A stretch of 64,000 bases of DNA from Maricaulis sp. (GCA_002692855.1 NZMJ01000046.1:129018-193017); one strand, 5' to 3'; positions 16,492-25,327 are shown, counted from the stretch's first letter. Made by a program: numbers and translations. Notes: a model not told the origin generated them from the sequence alone.

Positions 16492-17948
16492 GGCAGATCC
16501 GCTCCCGTCTCGAACACGGGTGACAGGAATTCGGTCAGGGGACCGATCAGGAAGAACAGTACAAGCGTGCCTGCGGCCGTGATTACCGGCGGAAGAATCG
16601 CCAGCACGGGCGGCTTCTTCTTCAGCGGCGCATCGGGCTCATACCCGAAGAAGGCGCGCCCCGGGATCGGCATCAGATAGGCGATGTTCAGGATGGAGGA
16701 GGCAATCAACGCGCCGATCAGCGCCACATGTCCCGCTTCGAGCGACCCCTGCATCAGGAAAAATTTCGGCCAGGTTCCGCCGAAGGGCGGCAGGCCGATG
16801 ATCGAGAACGCACCGACCGCAAACGCGCCAAACGTCCATGGCATCAGCTTGCCAAGGCCGCGCATATCGGAAATCTCGGTCTTCTTGGTCGCGGTGTAGA
16901 TGGCACCGGCACACATGAAGAGCGTGATCTTGCCCCAGGCGTGCATCACGATCTGCAAGGCCGCGCCCATCAAGGCCAGCGGCGAGGCCAGCATCGCGCC
17001 CAGCGTCACATAGGACAGCTGCGACACTGTCGAGAAGGCCAGCCGGGCCTTGAGGTTGTCCTTGGTCAACGCGATGACCGACGCCAGGACGATGGAAATC
17101 GCGGCAATCCAGGCCAGCGGCTCGGATGTCGGCGCCGCTGCGATCACCGCCGGCCCGAAAATGTAGGTCGCGACCTTCAGCACAGCGAACACACCGGCCT
17201 TCACGACGGCCACGGCATGCAGAAGCGCACTGACCGGCGTCGGTGCGACCATCGCATTCGGGAGCCAGGGGTGAACCGGCATCAGCGCAGCCTTGCCGAT
17301 GCCGAATGTGAACATCACCAGCAGAATGCCCGAGATCAGCGGCGCGACATCGCCCAGGATGCCGCCGCGCGTGAACTCGTTCGTTCCGGCGAAATACTGC
17401 GTCGCAATGATTGCCGGCAACAGAAGGCCGATCGACGTGCCCAGCAGGATGCCCAGATAGATGGCCGCGCCCTTGCGGGCCTTGGCATCGCCCTTGTGCG
17501 CAACAAGCGGATAGGTCGACAGGGTCAGCGCCTCGTAGAAGAGGAACATCGTCACCAGGTTAGCCGACAGCGCGACACCCATGGCACTGGCAAGCGCAAT
17601 GGCGAAACAGACATAGAAGCGTGTCTGGTTCTTCTCCTCATTACCGCGCATATAGCCGATGGAATAGAGCGAGTTGACGATCCACAGACCGCTCGCAACG
17701 GCGGCGAACAGGGCTCCGAGCGGTTCCAGGCGGAAGCTTAGCGACAGCCCGTCAGTCACCGGCAGCAGGACGAGTTCCGCGCCCTCACCGGCCACCGAAA
17801 TCAGGTAGCCGACATTGACCGCCAGCAGGACGGCCGTGATCAGGGTCGCGCCCTCTCGGATATTCGGCCAGCGACCGAGCAGGCCGATCATCACGGCACC
17901 GATCGCCGGCAGCGCGATGGCAATCGCCAGAGCGAGTTCGGGGGTCAT
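16488..17948 (-). CDS. Mrp antiporter NuoL/MnhD-type subunit (second copy)
   Basis: A 486-residue polytopic antiporter subunit. Conserved features are FLFYEALTLSTYPLVAHKGD (helix 5 Glu), GIGKAALMPVHPWLPNAMVAPTPVSALLHAVAVVK (helix 7 and 8 region, split here by description) and LTKDNLKARLAFSTVSQLSYV (helix 12 Lys region). The HPWLPNAM...APTPVSALLHA signature is of the NuoL/MrpA kind rather than the MrpD kind, so it could supply the MrpA-like proton path. It overlaps both neighbours by four bases (ATGA). Confidence 0.88.
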   Translation of the reverse strand: MTPELALAIAIALPAIGAVMIGLLGRWPNIREGATLITAVLLAVNVGYLISVAGEGAELVLLPVTDGLSLSFRLEPLGALFAAVASGLWIVNSLYSIGYMRGNEEKNQTRFYVCFAIALASAMGVALSANLVTMFLFYEALTLSTYPLVAHKGDAKARKGAAIYLGILLGTSIGLLLPAIIATQYFAGTNEFTRGGILGDVAPLISGILLVMFTFGIGKAALMPVHPWLPNAMVAPTPVSALLHAVAVVKAGVFAVLKVATYIFGPAVIAAAPTSEPLAWIAAISIVLASVIALTKDNLKARLAFSTVSQLSYVTLGAMLASPLALMGAALQIVMHAWGKITLFMCAGAIYTATKKTEISDMRGLGKLMPWTFGAFAVGAFSIIGLPPFGGTWPKFFLMQGSLEAGHVALIGALIASSILNIAYLMPIPGRAFFGYEPDAPLKKKPPVLAILPPVITAAGTLVLFFLIGPLTEFLSPVFETGADLP

Positions 17949-19474
17949 CGCACACCTCCCGCAATCGCGGCATCGGCTGCCGCGCGGGCGAGCTCATAGA
18001 CCGGCGACAGGTCGAAGAAGAAGAACACGTTGGCGAAGGCCAGCACCCACATCGGTATGGCCATCAGCCAGGGCGCGCGGCTGGAGGCCACCTCGCCATG
18101 ATGGGCACGTGGCTGGCCGACCCAGATGGCTGCCAGCAGACGCGCGACATAAGCCAGCGCCAGCAGGGACGAGATGATCACCGCCGCAGCGGCCCACCAC
18201 CAGCCCTGCTCCAGGGCAGCACTGATCAGATACCATTTCGACCAGAAGCCGACCGTCATCGGGACACCGATCAGGCTGAGCGAGGCGACTGTGAAGGCGA
18301 CAGCGGTCGCGGGCATGGATCGCGCCATGCCGGACAAGTCGCTGATCTGGCGCACGCCGAAACGCAGAGCGAAAATGCCGAGCGCCATGAATAGCGCGCC
18401 CTTCATCATCGCATGGTTCAACAGGTGCAGCACACCCGCCGAGATGCCGGCCGCGGTCCCGATGCCCAGGCCCAGCATCATGTAGCCGACCTGCGCCACC
18501 GACGAGAAGGCCAGCAGCCGCCGGGCGTCATTCTGGAAGATGGCCTGGATCGAACCGACGATCATGCCGACCACGCCCAGCATCGCGAACACCCACAGGA
18601 AGGACACCTGGACGAAGGGGGCGTCGGACGGGAATATGTCGAAGACGAACCGGATCAGCGTGTAGAACGCCATCTTTGTGGCGGTCGACGCCAGGAAGAC
18701 CGTCACGAAATTGGGCGCAAACGCATAGGCGTTCGGCAGCCACAAATGCAGCGGGAACATTGCGGCCTTCAGGCCCAGCCCCACGATGATGAAGGCGAAC
18801 GCCGCCTGGACCACCCGGCTGTCCTGCAGCGCGGGCAGGCGGTCGGCGATATCGGCCATGTTCAGTGTTCCGGTCGCCATGTAGAGGAAGCCGACGCCGA
18901 TCACGAAGAAGGTCGCGCCGATCGTGCCGAGGATCAGGTAATTGTACGCCGCAGTCAGCGCCCGGCGGTCCCGCCCGGCACCCATACCGACCAGCGCATA
19001 GGTCGAGATCGAGGAAATCTCGAGGAAGACGAACAGGTTGAAGGCATCGCCCGTGCTCGTCGCGCCCATGAGGCCGGCAAAGCAGACGAGGAAGGCCGAG
19101 TAGAACAGCGACTGCTTGTTGGGTGCAATTTCGTCGGCGACGCTTGGCAAGGCATAGACCACGCCCAGCACGCCAAGGAAGGACACCAGCAGCAGCACTG
19201 CGGCATTCAGCGCGTCGACCCGGAATTCGATGCCGTGCGGCGGCTCCCAGCCGCCCATCGCATAGCTGACGACGCCGTTCTGGGCGACATCACCCGCCAC
19301 AGACAGGGACAGGATGGCGGCAGCCAGCGTACCGAGCAGCGCCACGATCCAGCCCAGCCGGCCCTGGGGCAGGATGGCGGCGACGGGCGCGAGTGTCAGC
19401 GGAATCGCCACGGCGAGCATGACGGCATGGTCCGCCAGAAGCGGCGGAAGGAATGAGTTCACGAAGTCGATCAC
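17945..19474 (-). CDS. mnhD: Na+/H+ antiporter subunit D (MnhD/MrpD)
   Basis: A 509-residue proton-conducting subunit of the Mrp complex in the inner membrane. It shows FVFLEISSISTYALVGMGAG (helix 5 Glu), GLKAAMFPLHLWLPNAYAFAP (helix 7 Lys, typical MrpD/MbhH sequence) and QNDARRLLAFSSVAQVGYM. A GTG start overlaps the mnhC stop as GTGA, so translation is coupled. It directly follows mnhC, the usual C-D order, which makes it the authentic MrpD of the three related genes. Confidence 0.92.
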   Translation of the reverse strand: MIDFVNSFLPPLLADHAVMLAVAIPLTLAPVAAILPQGRLGWIVALLGTLAAAILSLSVAGDVAQNGVVSYAMGGWEPPHGIEFRVDALNAAVLLLVSFLGVLGVVYALPSVADEIAPNKQSLFYSAFLVCFAGLMGATSTGDAFNLFVFLEISSISTYALVGMGAGRDRRALTAAYNYLILGTIGATFFVIGVGFLYMATGTLNMADIADRLPALQDSRVVQAAFAFIIVGLGLKAAMFPLHLWLPNAYAFAPNFVTVFLASTATKMAFYTLIRFVFDIFPSDAPFVQVSFLWVFAMLGVVGMIVGSIQAIFQNDARRLLAFSSVAQVGYMMLGLGIGTAAGISAGVLHLLNHAMMKGALFMALGIFALRFGVRQISDLSGMARSMPATAVAFTVASLSLIGVPMTVGFWSKWYLISAALEQGWWWAAAAVIISSLLALAYVARLLAAIWVGQPRAHHGEVASSRAPWLMAIPMWVLAFANVFFFFDLSPVYELARAAADAAIAGGVR

Positions 19475-20073
19475 CGGCCGGCCTCCCCGGTGTCCATGGC
19501 ATAGTCGGCGCGGTTGATGGCCTCGTCCTCGATCGTGCCGTAGCTTTCGCGGATCCGGACAACCAGCGCCAGGCCGACGGCAAGCGTTGCCACGCCGACC
19601 ACGATCGCGGTCAGGATCAGGACGTGCGGAAGCGGATTGGAATAGATCACCTCGCCGAGCGCATCGGCACCATCGAGGACGGCGTGGTCCTGCGTGGTCA
19701 TCACCGGCTGCGTCGCCGCATCAGCGGCCTGCTCCAGCACGCTTTCAATGCCGTGCGCGGCGTCTTCAGCGCCGTGGGCTGCTTCCTCGGCACCATGCCC
19801 GGCCTGGACTGCGCCATGCGCCACGTCCCCGGCGGCGTGCGACCCCGGCTCGCTGCCATGCGCACCGTCATCTTCAGGAAGGATAGGCGGTTGGCCGCCG
19901 AAAACCTTGCCCATCGTGATGTAGAGCAGGAAGACCGACGTCTGGAACAATGACAGGCCGACCAGCCGCTTGACCAGGTTTCCGGTCGCGATCACGGCAT
20001 AAAGGCCGGTCATCATCAGCACGATGACGACGATGAAATTGAAGCGTTCGGCGAGCAGTTCGATCATCACCAT
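19471..20073 (-). CDS. mnhC: Na+/H+ antiporter subunit C (MnhC/MrpC) with histidine-heptad loop
   Basis: NuoK-like small membrane subunit. Three helices are visible: about residues 13-30, 34-55 (VKRLVGLSLFQTSVFLLYI, the family signature) and 148-172. Family members are near 110-125 residues; this one has 200 because of a loop of about 70 residues between helices 2 and 3, rich in His, Ala, Gly and acidic residues. Six histidines in it (72, 79, 86, 93, 100, 107 by the ORF numbering) lie exactly seven residues apart. An internal ATG at 20067 would shorten the protein by two residues and overlap the mnhB stop by one base. Confidence 0.9.
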   Translation of the reverse strand: MVMIELLAERFNFIVVIVLMMTGLYAVIATGNLVKRLVGLSLFQTSVFLLYITMGKVFGGQPPILPEDDGAHGSEPGSHAAGDVAHGAVQAGHGAEEAAHGAEDAAHGIESVLEQAADAATQPVMTTQDHAVLDGADALGEVIYSNPLPHVLILTAIVVGVATLAVGLALVVRIRESYGTIEDEAINRADYAMDTGEAGR

Positions 20074-20510
20074 TCCTCTTCCGGAATGTCCGGTGCCCGG
20101 CCCGCAAAAGCATAAAAAATCACGACCATGACGGAGAACACCGTGGTCAGAACACCCAGCTCGACGAGCAGAATTCCCAGGTGCTGGCCGGCGTGGTGCG
20201 TCGATTCCGGGTCGAGAATATCGTAGTCGAGGAAGTTCGCGCCCAGCATCCAGGTCGCAAATCCGGTCCCGGCATACAAAAGGACGCCGACCGCAGCGCC
20301 TGTGCGCACGAACCAGATCGGCACCGCTTCGCGCGCCGCATCCATCCCAAAGATCAAGGCATAAAGCACCACGGCCGCAGCAATGATCACACCAGCCTGG
20401 AAGCCGCCGCCCGGGCTATAATCCCCGTGGAAGTGTACGTAGAAACCGAAAATCACGATGATCGGGATCAGCAGCTTTGAAACGACGCGCAGAACGAGAT
20501 GCGGGTTCAT
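20067..20510 (-). CDS. mnhB: Na+/H+ antiporter subunit B (MnhB/MrpB)
   Basis: A 147-residue membrane subunit of the Mrp complex with four hydrophobic helices. The family motif FYVHFHGDYSPGGGFQAGVI lies near residues 23-42, and HHAGQHLGILLVELGV is in the second half. It overlaps the upstream MbhD/E-like gene by four bases and mnhC by seven. Standard Mrp operons place it just after mrpA, and here it follows the MbhD/E fusion that corresponds to the MrpA C terminus. Confidence 0.93.
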   Translation of the reverse strand: MNPHLVLRVVSKLLIPIIVIFGFYVHFHGDYSPGGGFQAGVIIAAAVVLYALIFGMDAAREAVPIWFVRTGAAVGVLLYAGTGFATWMLGANFLDYDILDPESTHHAGQHLGILLVELGVLTTVFSVMVVIFYAFAGRAPDIPEEEW

Positions 20511-21073
20511 TCCTCGCCCTCCTTCTTCGGCTTGCGGCGGCCAAAACCAAGCAGCAGCATGACCCCCAGACCGGCTGCGAAGATCACGACGGTCTCACCC
20601 AGCGTGTCGAAGCCCCGATAGCTTGCCAGGACAGCCGTCACGACGTTCGGCACGGCGATTTCCTGTGGCGTTCGGATCAGGTAGTCGAAGCCGACATAGG
20701 CATTGGCGGGCGCACTCGCGTCGCCATAGCTCGGCATGTCCCCGATCGCGAAAAACAACGCAGCGCCAGTGGCCGCCACCACGATCAGCGCCGCCCAGTG
20801 CCGGCCGGCTTTCACCGGCTCGGCCTCGCGCGCCGTCAGCAGCATCGCAGCCAGCATCAGGACGGTGGAAATACCGGCGCCGACGGCCGCCTCGGTAAAC
20901 GCCACATCGACTGCGTCGAGCGACACGAACCAGGCCGCGGACACGAGGCTGTACACGCCCATCAGCATGACGGCAGCAAACAGATTGCGCAGGCGGACGA
21001 TGGCAAATCCCACCGCCAGCAGCATCGCCATCAGCGCGTAATCAAGCAGTTGGGTCCAGTCGAAACCGTCCAT
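20507..21073 (-). CDS. MbhD/MbhE-like fusion (MrpA C-terminal domains, DUF4040)
   Basis: A 188-residue membrane protein that corresponds to the C-terminal part of MrpA encoded alone. The first half has the MbhD/DUF4040 pattern VDVAFTEAAVGAGISTVLML (near 55-74), the second the MbhE pattern NVVTAVLASYRGFDTLGET (near 141-159). About five helices are visible. In canonical Mrp these domains are fused behind a NuoL-like domain; in archaeal Mbh they are two separate genes. Here they are fused to each other but not to NuoL. It overlaps mnhG by one base and mnhB by four. Confidence 0.88.
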   Translation of the reverse strand: MDGFDWTQLLDYALMAMLLAVGFAIVRLRNLFAAVMLMGVYSLVSAAWFVSLDAVDVAFTEAAVGAGISTVLMLAAMLLTAREAEPVKAGRHWAALIVVAATGAALFFAIGDMPSYGDASAPANAYVGFDYLIRTPQEIAVPNVVTAVLASYRGFDTLGETVVIFAAGLGVMLLLGFGRRKPKKEGEE

Positions 21074-21435
21074 CAGACCTCTCCCTCACGCTCGCGCGGG
21101 TGCTTGGGATGATGGCGCGACAGGAGCGGCTTCTCGCCAGCGCGGTGCGCCGCGTTCGCCACGGCATGCGTTGCAGTGGGGCTGGTCAGGAACAGGAGGA
21201 AACCGACAAGCAGGAGCTTGGCCGCCAGCAGCGTGAAACCCGCCTGCAGGATCAGGGAAAACACGATAAGTTCGGCGCCCAGCGTGTCGGTCACGCCCGC
21301 GGCGTGCATGCGCGTGAAAAAGTCGGGCAGGCGCAGGACGCCCAGCGCCCCGGCCAGAACAAAGACAAGACCGGTCGCCATCAGGGCGATGCTGGCAATG
21401 TCGCGCACGAGGATGAGGCCGTCGGTCAGGGTCAT
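21073..21435 (-). CDS. mnhG: Na+/H+ antiporter subunit G (MnhG/MrpG)
   Basis: A 120-residue membrane subunit with three hydrophobic helices and the family stretch LGVLRLPDFFTRMHAAGVTDTLG near residues 32-54. The C-terminal 25 residues are basic and His-rich (SRHHPKHPRERE) and probably cytoplasmic. The gene overlaps mnhF by four bases and the MbhD/E-like gene by one, so it belongs to the same transcript. Confidence 0.92.
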   Translation of the reverse strand: MTLTDGLILVRDIASIALMATGLVFVLAGALGVLRLPDFFTRMHAAGVTDTLGAELIVFSLILQAGFTLLAAKLLLVGFLLFLTSPTATHAVANAAHRAGEKPLLSRHHPKHPREREGEV

Positions 21436-21749
21436 TCGTCGTCTCCCCCGATGGCGCGGCGCAGGGACATTTGCGCCAGGGCGATTTCCAGCGACCGGTA
21501 GCGGAAGAATTTGAGGATCGCGATCGTCGCGATGAAGTTGATCAGCGCATAAAGCAGCGCGATATCGACGCCATCGCTTCGCCCGACCATCAGGCTGAAA
21601 ATCAGCAGCAGGAGCACGGTCTTCGTGCCGAAGCTGTTCGCCGCGAGCACGCGGTCATAGAGTGTCGGCCCGACGAAGAGGCGCGCCAGCATTAACGCCA
21701 TCGCGCCGGCCATGCAAAGAGCGGCCGCCAGATTGATCCAGACCATCAT
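21432..21749 (-). CDS. mnhF: Na+/H+ antiporter subunit F (MnhF/MrpF)
   Basis: A 105-residue subunit with three helices. The motif RLFVGPTLYDRVLAANSFGT (near residues 23-42) and the following IALLYALINFIATIAILKF are typical of MrpF. The ORF begins with two Met codons; the first overlaps the mnhE stop by four bases. The C-terminal charged tail contains SLRRAIGGDDE. Confidence 0.93.
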   Translation of the reverse strand: MMVWINLAAALCMAGAMALMLARLFVGPTLYDRVLAANSFGTKTVLLLLIFSLMVGRSDGVDIALLYALINFIATIAILKFFRYRSLEIALAQMSLRRAIGGDDE

Positions 21750-22234
21750 GATTTCGCTCTCCGCCCGTCAGTGGCCCGGTCGGCGCGTGCATTCATTTCG
21801 GCGAATCCGTCCGCGCCGGTGAAGTCGGGGGTCAGGGCATGAACGAGGAAAGCGTCTTCCTCGACCTCCACCGTCACCGTGCCCGGTGTCAGCGTGATCG
21901 AATTGGCGAACACACAGCGGCTGAGATCGGATTCGGCATCGACGGGCACCCGGACCAGGCGCGGCGTGATGTCGATGGAGGGATTCAGCGCTGCCTTCAG
22001 CACGGCGACATTGGACTTGGCGATCTCTCCGCCGAGCCAGCCATAGAAGGGAATCAGCATCGGCAGACGGAAGAAGGGAACGGTCTCGCGGTCGATGATC
22101 CGCATCCGGATCGACAAGAGGAGCGTCACCACCACGCTCGCGCCGCCCAGGGCGAGCAGCAGGGTCTTGTCATAGCCCGATAACACCCACCAGATGACGG
22201 CGAGAATGACGGCCAGTCCGGCGCCGTAAATCAT
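21746..22234 (-). CDS. mnhE: Na+/H+ antiporter subunit E (MnhE/MrpE), first gene of the operon
   Basis: A 162-residue membrane subunit with an N-terminal hydrophobic pair and a cytoplasmic domain ending in the family features SITLTPGTVTVEVEEDAFLVHAL. GGGGAG seven bases before the ATG at 22234 supports this start over the 22327 ORF start. This is the first of nine overlapping genes; the promoter must lie in the 130 bases between it and the DUF2336 gene. Confidence 0.92.
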   Translation of the reverse strand: MIYGAGLAVILAVIWWVLSGYDKTLLLALGGASVVVTLLLSIRMRIIDRETVPFFRLPMLIPFYGWLGGEIAKSNVAVLKAALNPSIDITPRLVRVPVDAESDLSRCVFANSITLTPGTVTVEVEEDAFLVHALTPDFTGADGFAEMNARADRATDGRRAKS

Positions 22235-22363
22235 GCGGTCTCCCCTCAACGATCCCGTCCGGAAACCGGAACGATTGAGGCGGTATTTAACGGTGGGGGC
22301 CGCGCTTGACCAGCATTGGAGCAACAAAACCCGTGGACAGCTGCAGTTCGTCAGACCCGAGCG

Positions 22364-23467
22364 TCAGCCCTGCTGGTTCCGCTTGCCCAGATTGGCCCAG
22401 TCCCAATAGCGCAAAATGGTCTGGGCACGTTCGACCGACAGGCTGTCGTGTACGATCATGCCTTCGGCAAATGCCGGCGCTGTTTCGGGCCTTCCCAGGG
22501 CACGCCACAGCTGGACGAGGCACTCACGGTCCGCACCGGTTGCCTTGACCAGAACAGCCAGCGGCTCGCCGCCCGGATCGTCGAACATGCGCGCCAGCAA
22601 GGGCCGGCTGATGCTGGCAATCTGGCTCGCGGCTTCGATGAGATCCGGCGTCGCGCCCTCACGGGCCATCGTTTCGAACACCTTCTCCAGCGTCCCGTAG
22701 GCGCTTTTCGCCATCGCGTTTCGATCACGCTGGCGCCGGTCGACGAAGACCAGGGCACGCGACACCAGCGGATCGGGTTCTGCCTCATGGGCCGCCATCG
22801 CGAAGACATCATCGACCGCCTCGATCATCAACGTCCGGTCAACGCCGAAGCGCTCCAGGATCGACAGGCGGTCCTTGTGCGGGGCGGACCAGAACAGCCG
22901 CATGGCCGCGCGCGGACGCAGTTCGGCGCGCTTCATGATGAGAGGAACGAAACTCGCCTCGTCTGACGCGGTAGTAACCAGATGATCGAGCGTCGGCGGT
23001 GCGATATGCGCCCCTGCATTGCGCAGGACCGCCGTCACCACGTTGAATTCGCCGTCCTTGATCAGTGACGCTGTGACGACTTCGGAAACGCGATCCCGCT
23101 TGGCTATGGCGATTCGATGTTCCAGCTGACCCGCGCGGATCACCTCCAGCAGGTCGAAATCCGTCAGCGTTTGAGAGCGTTCCAGGATCGGCTCCGCGAC
23201 CTCGAACGTGTCGATCGCCAGCGACCGGACCAGTCCCGACGGTGCGTCGAGGATATCCGCCAGCCGCAACGCGACCCGGCGGCGCAGGCTGACATCGCTG
23301 AACCGCAGGATCTCGTGCAGCAGATCGCCGACGATCCAGCGCTCCTGCGGACCGATCCGGCTCGATGGCAGGCATACGATATCGGCCAGACGCCGCGCCA
23401 GGATGGTGCGGGTGCGTCCGGGAAGCGCCTGCTGCGGCTGAAGGTCGAGCGGTTCTACATAAGCCAT
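22364..23467 (-). CDS. DUF2336 domain-containing protein (second copy)
   Basis: A 367-residue soluble helical protein. RRRVALRLADILDAPSGLVRSLAIDTFEVAEPILERS and RDRVSEVVTASLIKDGEFNVV show the DUF2336 layout, as in the gene at 2494, but the two copies are clearly diverged at sequence level. The second half keeps RSLFV-like positions only weakly. It reads in the same direction as the downstream Mrp operon, with 130 bases between them, so read-through is possible. No function is established. Confidence 0.85.
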   Translation of the reverse strand: MAYVEPLDLQPQQALPGRTRTILARRLADIVCLPSSRIGPQERWIVGDLLHEILRFSDVSLRRRVALRLADILDAPSGLVRSLAIDTFEVAEPILERSQTLTDFDLLEVIRAGQLEHRIAIAKRDRVSEVVTASLIKDGEFNVVTAVLRNAGAHIAPPTLDHLVTTASDEASFVPLIMKRAELRPRAAMRLFWSAPHKDRLSILERFGVDRTLMIEAVDDVFAMAAHEAEPDPLVSRALVFVDRRQRDRNAMAKSAYGTLEKVFETMAREGATPDLIEAASQIASISRPLLARMFDDPGGEPLAVLVKATGADRECLVQLWRALGRPETAPAFAEGMIVHDSLSVERAQTILRYWDWANLGKRNQQG

Positions 23468-23607
23468 GTTGAGTCCGAAAATCCGGTCTGTGATTGTCGC
23501 GCCCGTGCGTTAATGAAGCGTGGCGTTCGCACGCGCCGCGTCACCGCCTTGCGATACGCCCCTGCTCGCCGCAGTCTGCGACTTCCGCCGTGACGTGCCG
23601 GGGCACA

Positions 23608-24849
23608 ATGATCACCTCATCCAATGCCAGACCCTTTGCGGCTTATCTGCTGATCGTCATCGGCTGGTTTTTCAGCTTTGGCCTGCAAACCACGCTCTAC
23701 CCCGGCGTTGTCTATTTCACCCTGGGGGAAAGCCCTGAACGTCTCGGGCTAGCCCAGATGGCGTTGACCCTGCCGATGCTGATCCTCCTGCCGGCAGCGG
23801 GGGTGCTGGCTGAACGGCGCGGACGACGGAAATTGCTGCTAATTTTTTATGCGCTTGCCACCGCCGCAGCGCTGGCTTTGTCGCTGCTGCTGGCGACCGG
23901 CTCGCTGTCCTATCCGATCCTGATCATCTACGCCCTCAGCGTGGGATCGTTCGGCGCATTCGTGCTTCCGGCGCGCGATTCATCCATCAATCCTGTGGTC
24001 GAGATGGCCAATCGCACCGGTCACCCGATCACACTCCAGAAAGCAGTCATCCTGACTACAATCGCCCAGTTCGGCGCCCAGATTGCCGGCATGGCGGCTG
24101 GCTATGCCACCCGCTGGACCGGGCCGGCGATCATGTTCGCGGTGCAGGCGGGCGGCTTTGCGCTCGGGACCACCGCAGCGCTCTGGCTTCCGCGTCTGCG
24201 GACGCTGCGCCATGACAAGCCGCATGCGGTTCAGGATCTGGTCGACGGCATGCGCACCGTTTTCACGTCGCCGATACTGGGGCCGATGACATGGCTGATG
24301 ATCGCGGTCGGCTTTTTTGTGGTCGGCGGCGGCTTCTTTGTCATCATTCCGGTGCTTGTCCGCGACATCTATGGCGGTGGCTATTCGGAATTGTCGAGCT
24401 TGCTAGTCGTCTTCTGGATCGGAGCGCTTCTGGCCAATCTGGTGCTGGCGCGGTTCGGTTCGATCGAACGGCCGGGACGGGTGATCATCTTCGCCCAGGT
24501 TGTCACAGTGCTCAGCCTGGGCCTGTTGGCCCTGCCCATCCCATTCCCCGGCCTCTACCTGCTGGACCTCGGCTGGGGTCTCGGCGCCGGAGTCGCGATC
24601 TCTCTGAGCCGCGCCGTCGTGCAGGAAAACGCCCCGTCGGACATGGTTGCGCGCGTCATGTCCGTCTATCAGCTGGGGCTGTTTGGCGGCATGCCACTGG
24701 GCGCCGCCTTGATGGGGTTCATCGTCGCCGCGCTCGGACCGCGCGAGTCGGCTCTGATCCCGATGGCCGGTCTCGGACTTTTCCTGATCTGGCTGGCTGT
24801 CGCCACCCCCATGTTGAAAGTTCGAAGGGATGCAAAAGCGCGCTCCTGA
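23608..24849 (+). CDS. Major facilitator superfamily transporter
   Basis: A 413-residue inner-membrane secondary transporter with about 12 hydrophobic helices. The short cytoplasmic loop after helix 2 carries the MFS motif-A-like ERRGRRKLLL, and the middle loop (LRTLRHDKPHAVQDLVDGMRT) is as expected between two six-helix halves. ATG 23608 was chosen because helix 1 then begins after about 10 residues; the ORF track's 23494 start adds non-hydrophobic sequence. The substrate cannot be told from sequence. msrB follows after 40 bases. Confidence 0.85.
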   Translation: MITSSNARPFAAYLLIVIGWFFSFGLQTTLYPGVVYFTLGESPERLGLAQMALTLPMLILLPAAGVLAERRGRRKLLLIFYALATAAALALSLLLATGSLSYPILIIYALSVGSFGAFVLPARDSSINPVVEMANRTGHPITLQKAVILTTIAQFGAQIAGMAAGYATRWTGPAIMFAVQAGGFALGTTAALWLPRLRTLRHDKPHAVQDLVDGMRTVFTSPILGPMTWLMIAVGFFVVGGGFFVIIPVLVRDIYGGGYSELSSLLVVFWIGALLANLVLARFGSIERPGRVIIFAQVVTVLSLGLLALPIPFPGLYLLDLGWGLGAGVAISLSRAVVQENAPSDMVARVMSVYQLGLFGGMPLGAALMGFIVAALGPRESALIPMAGLGLFLIWLAVATPMLKVRRDAKARS

Positions 24850-24889
24850 CCCTATCTGGTCAATGGACACCTAGCCCCGGAGACACGCC

Positions 24890-25297
24890 ATGCCCCGTTT
24901 GACCGAAGACGAAATCAGGACGCTGCGCGCCCGGCTGAACCCCGACGAGGACCGGATCGCATTCGGCGAAGGCACCGAGCCGCCCCATTCGCACCCGTTG
25001 AACGTGGAAAAGCGCGACGGCGAGTTTCAGTGCCGGGTCTGCGGCAACGGCCTGTTCAAGTCCGGCACGAAATACGATTCCGGATCGGGTTGGCCGTCCT
25101 TCTACGAGGCGCTCGACCCCGCCGCGGTCGAGACCAAGATGGACTTCAAGCTGTTCGCCCCGCGCAAGGAGATTCATTGCGCCAATTGCGGCGCCCATCT
25201 CGGCCATGTTTTCGACGACGGCCCCCAGCCCACCGGCCAGCGCTTTTGCGTCAATGGTACGGTGCTGGACTTCAAGCCCGCAGGCGGCGACAACTGA
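24890..25297 (+). CDS. msrB: Peptide-methionine (R)-S-oxide reductase MsrB
   Basis: Repairs oxidised methionine (R-sulfoxide) in proteins using thioredoxin. In 135 residues one sees the zinc-binding pairs CRVC (about 49-52) and CANC (about 98-101), the substrate loop SGSGWPSFYEAL and the catalytic Cys in QRFCVNG. The second, resolving Cys seen in some members is absent. There is no signal peptide, so it acts in the cytoplasm. The next gene starts 30 bases later on the same strand. Confidence 0.95.
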   Translation: MPRLTEDEIRTLRARLNPDEDRIAFGEGTEPPHSHPLNVEKRDGEFQCRVCGNGLFKSGTKYDSGSGWPSFYEALDPAAVETKMDFKLFAPRKEIHCANCGAHLGHVFDDGPQPTGQRFCVNGTVLDFKPAGGDN

Positions 25298-25327
25298 CCG
25301 CGAATCTGCTTGGGGAGACACAGATAC

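Noticed and set aside
18413-19456. Long plus-strand ORFs opposite the antiporter operon (for example 347 residues here)
   Set aside because: They run antisense to well-recognised antiporter genes, have Gln/His/Arg/Asp-rich composition without conserved character, and reflect the codon bias of GC-rich genes.
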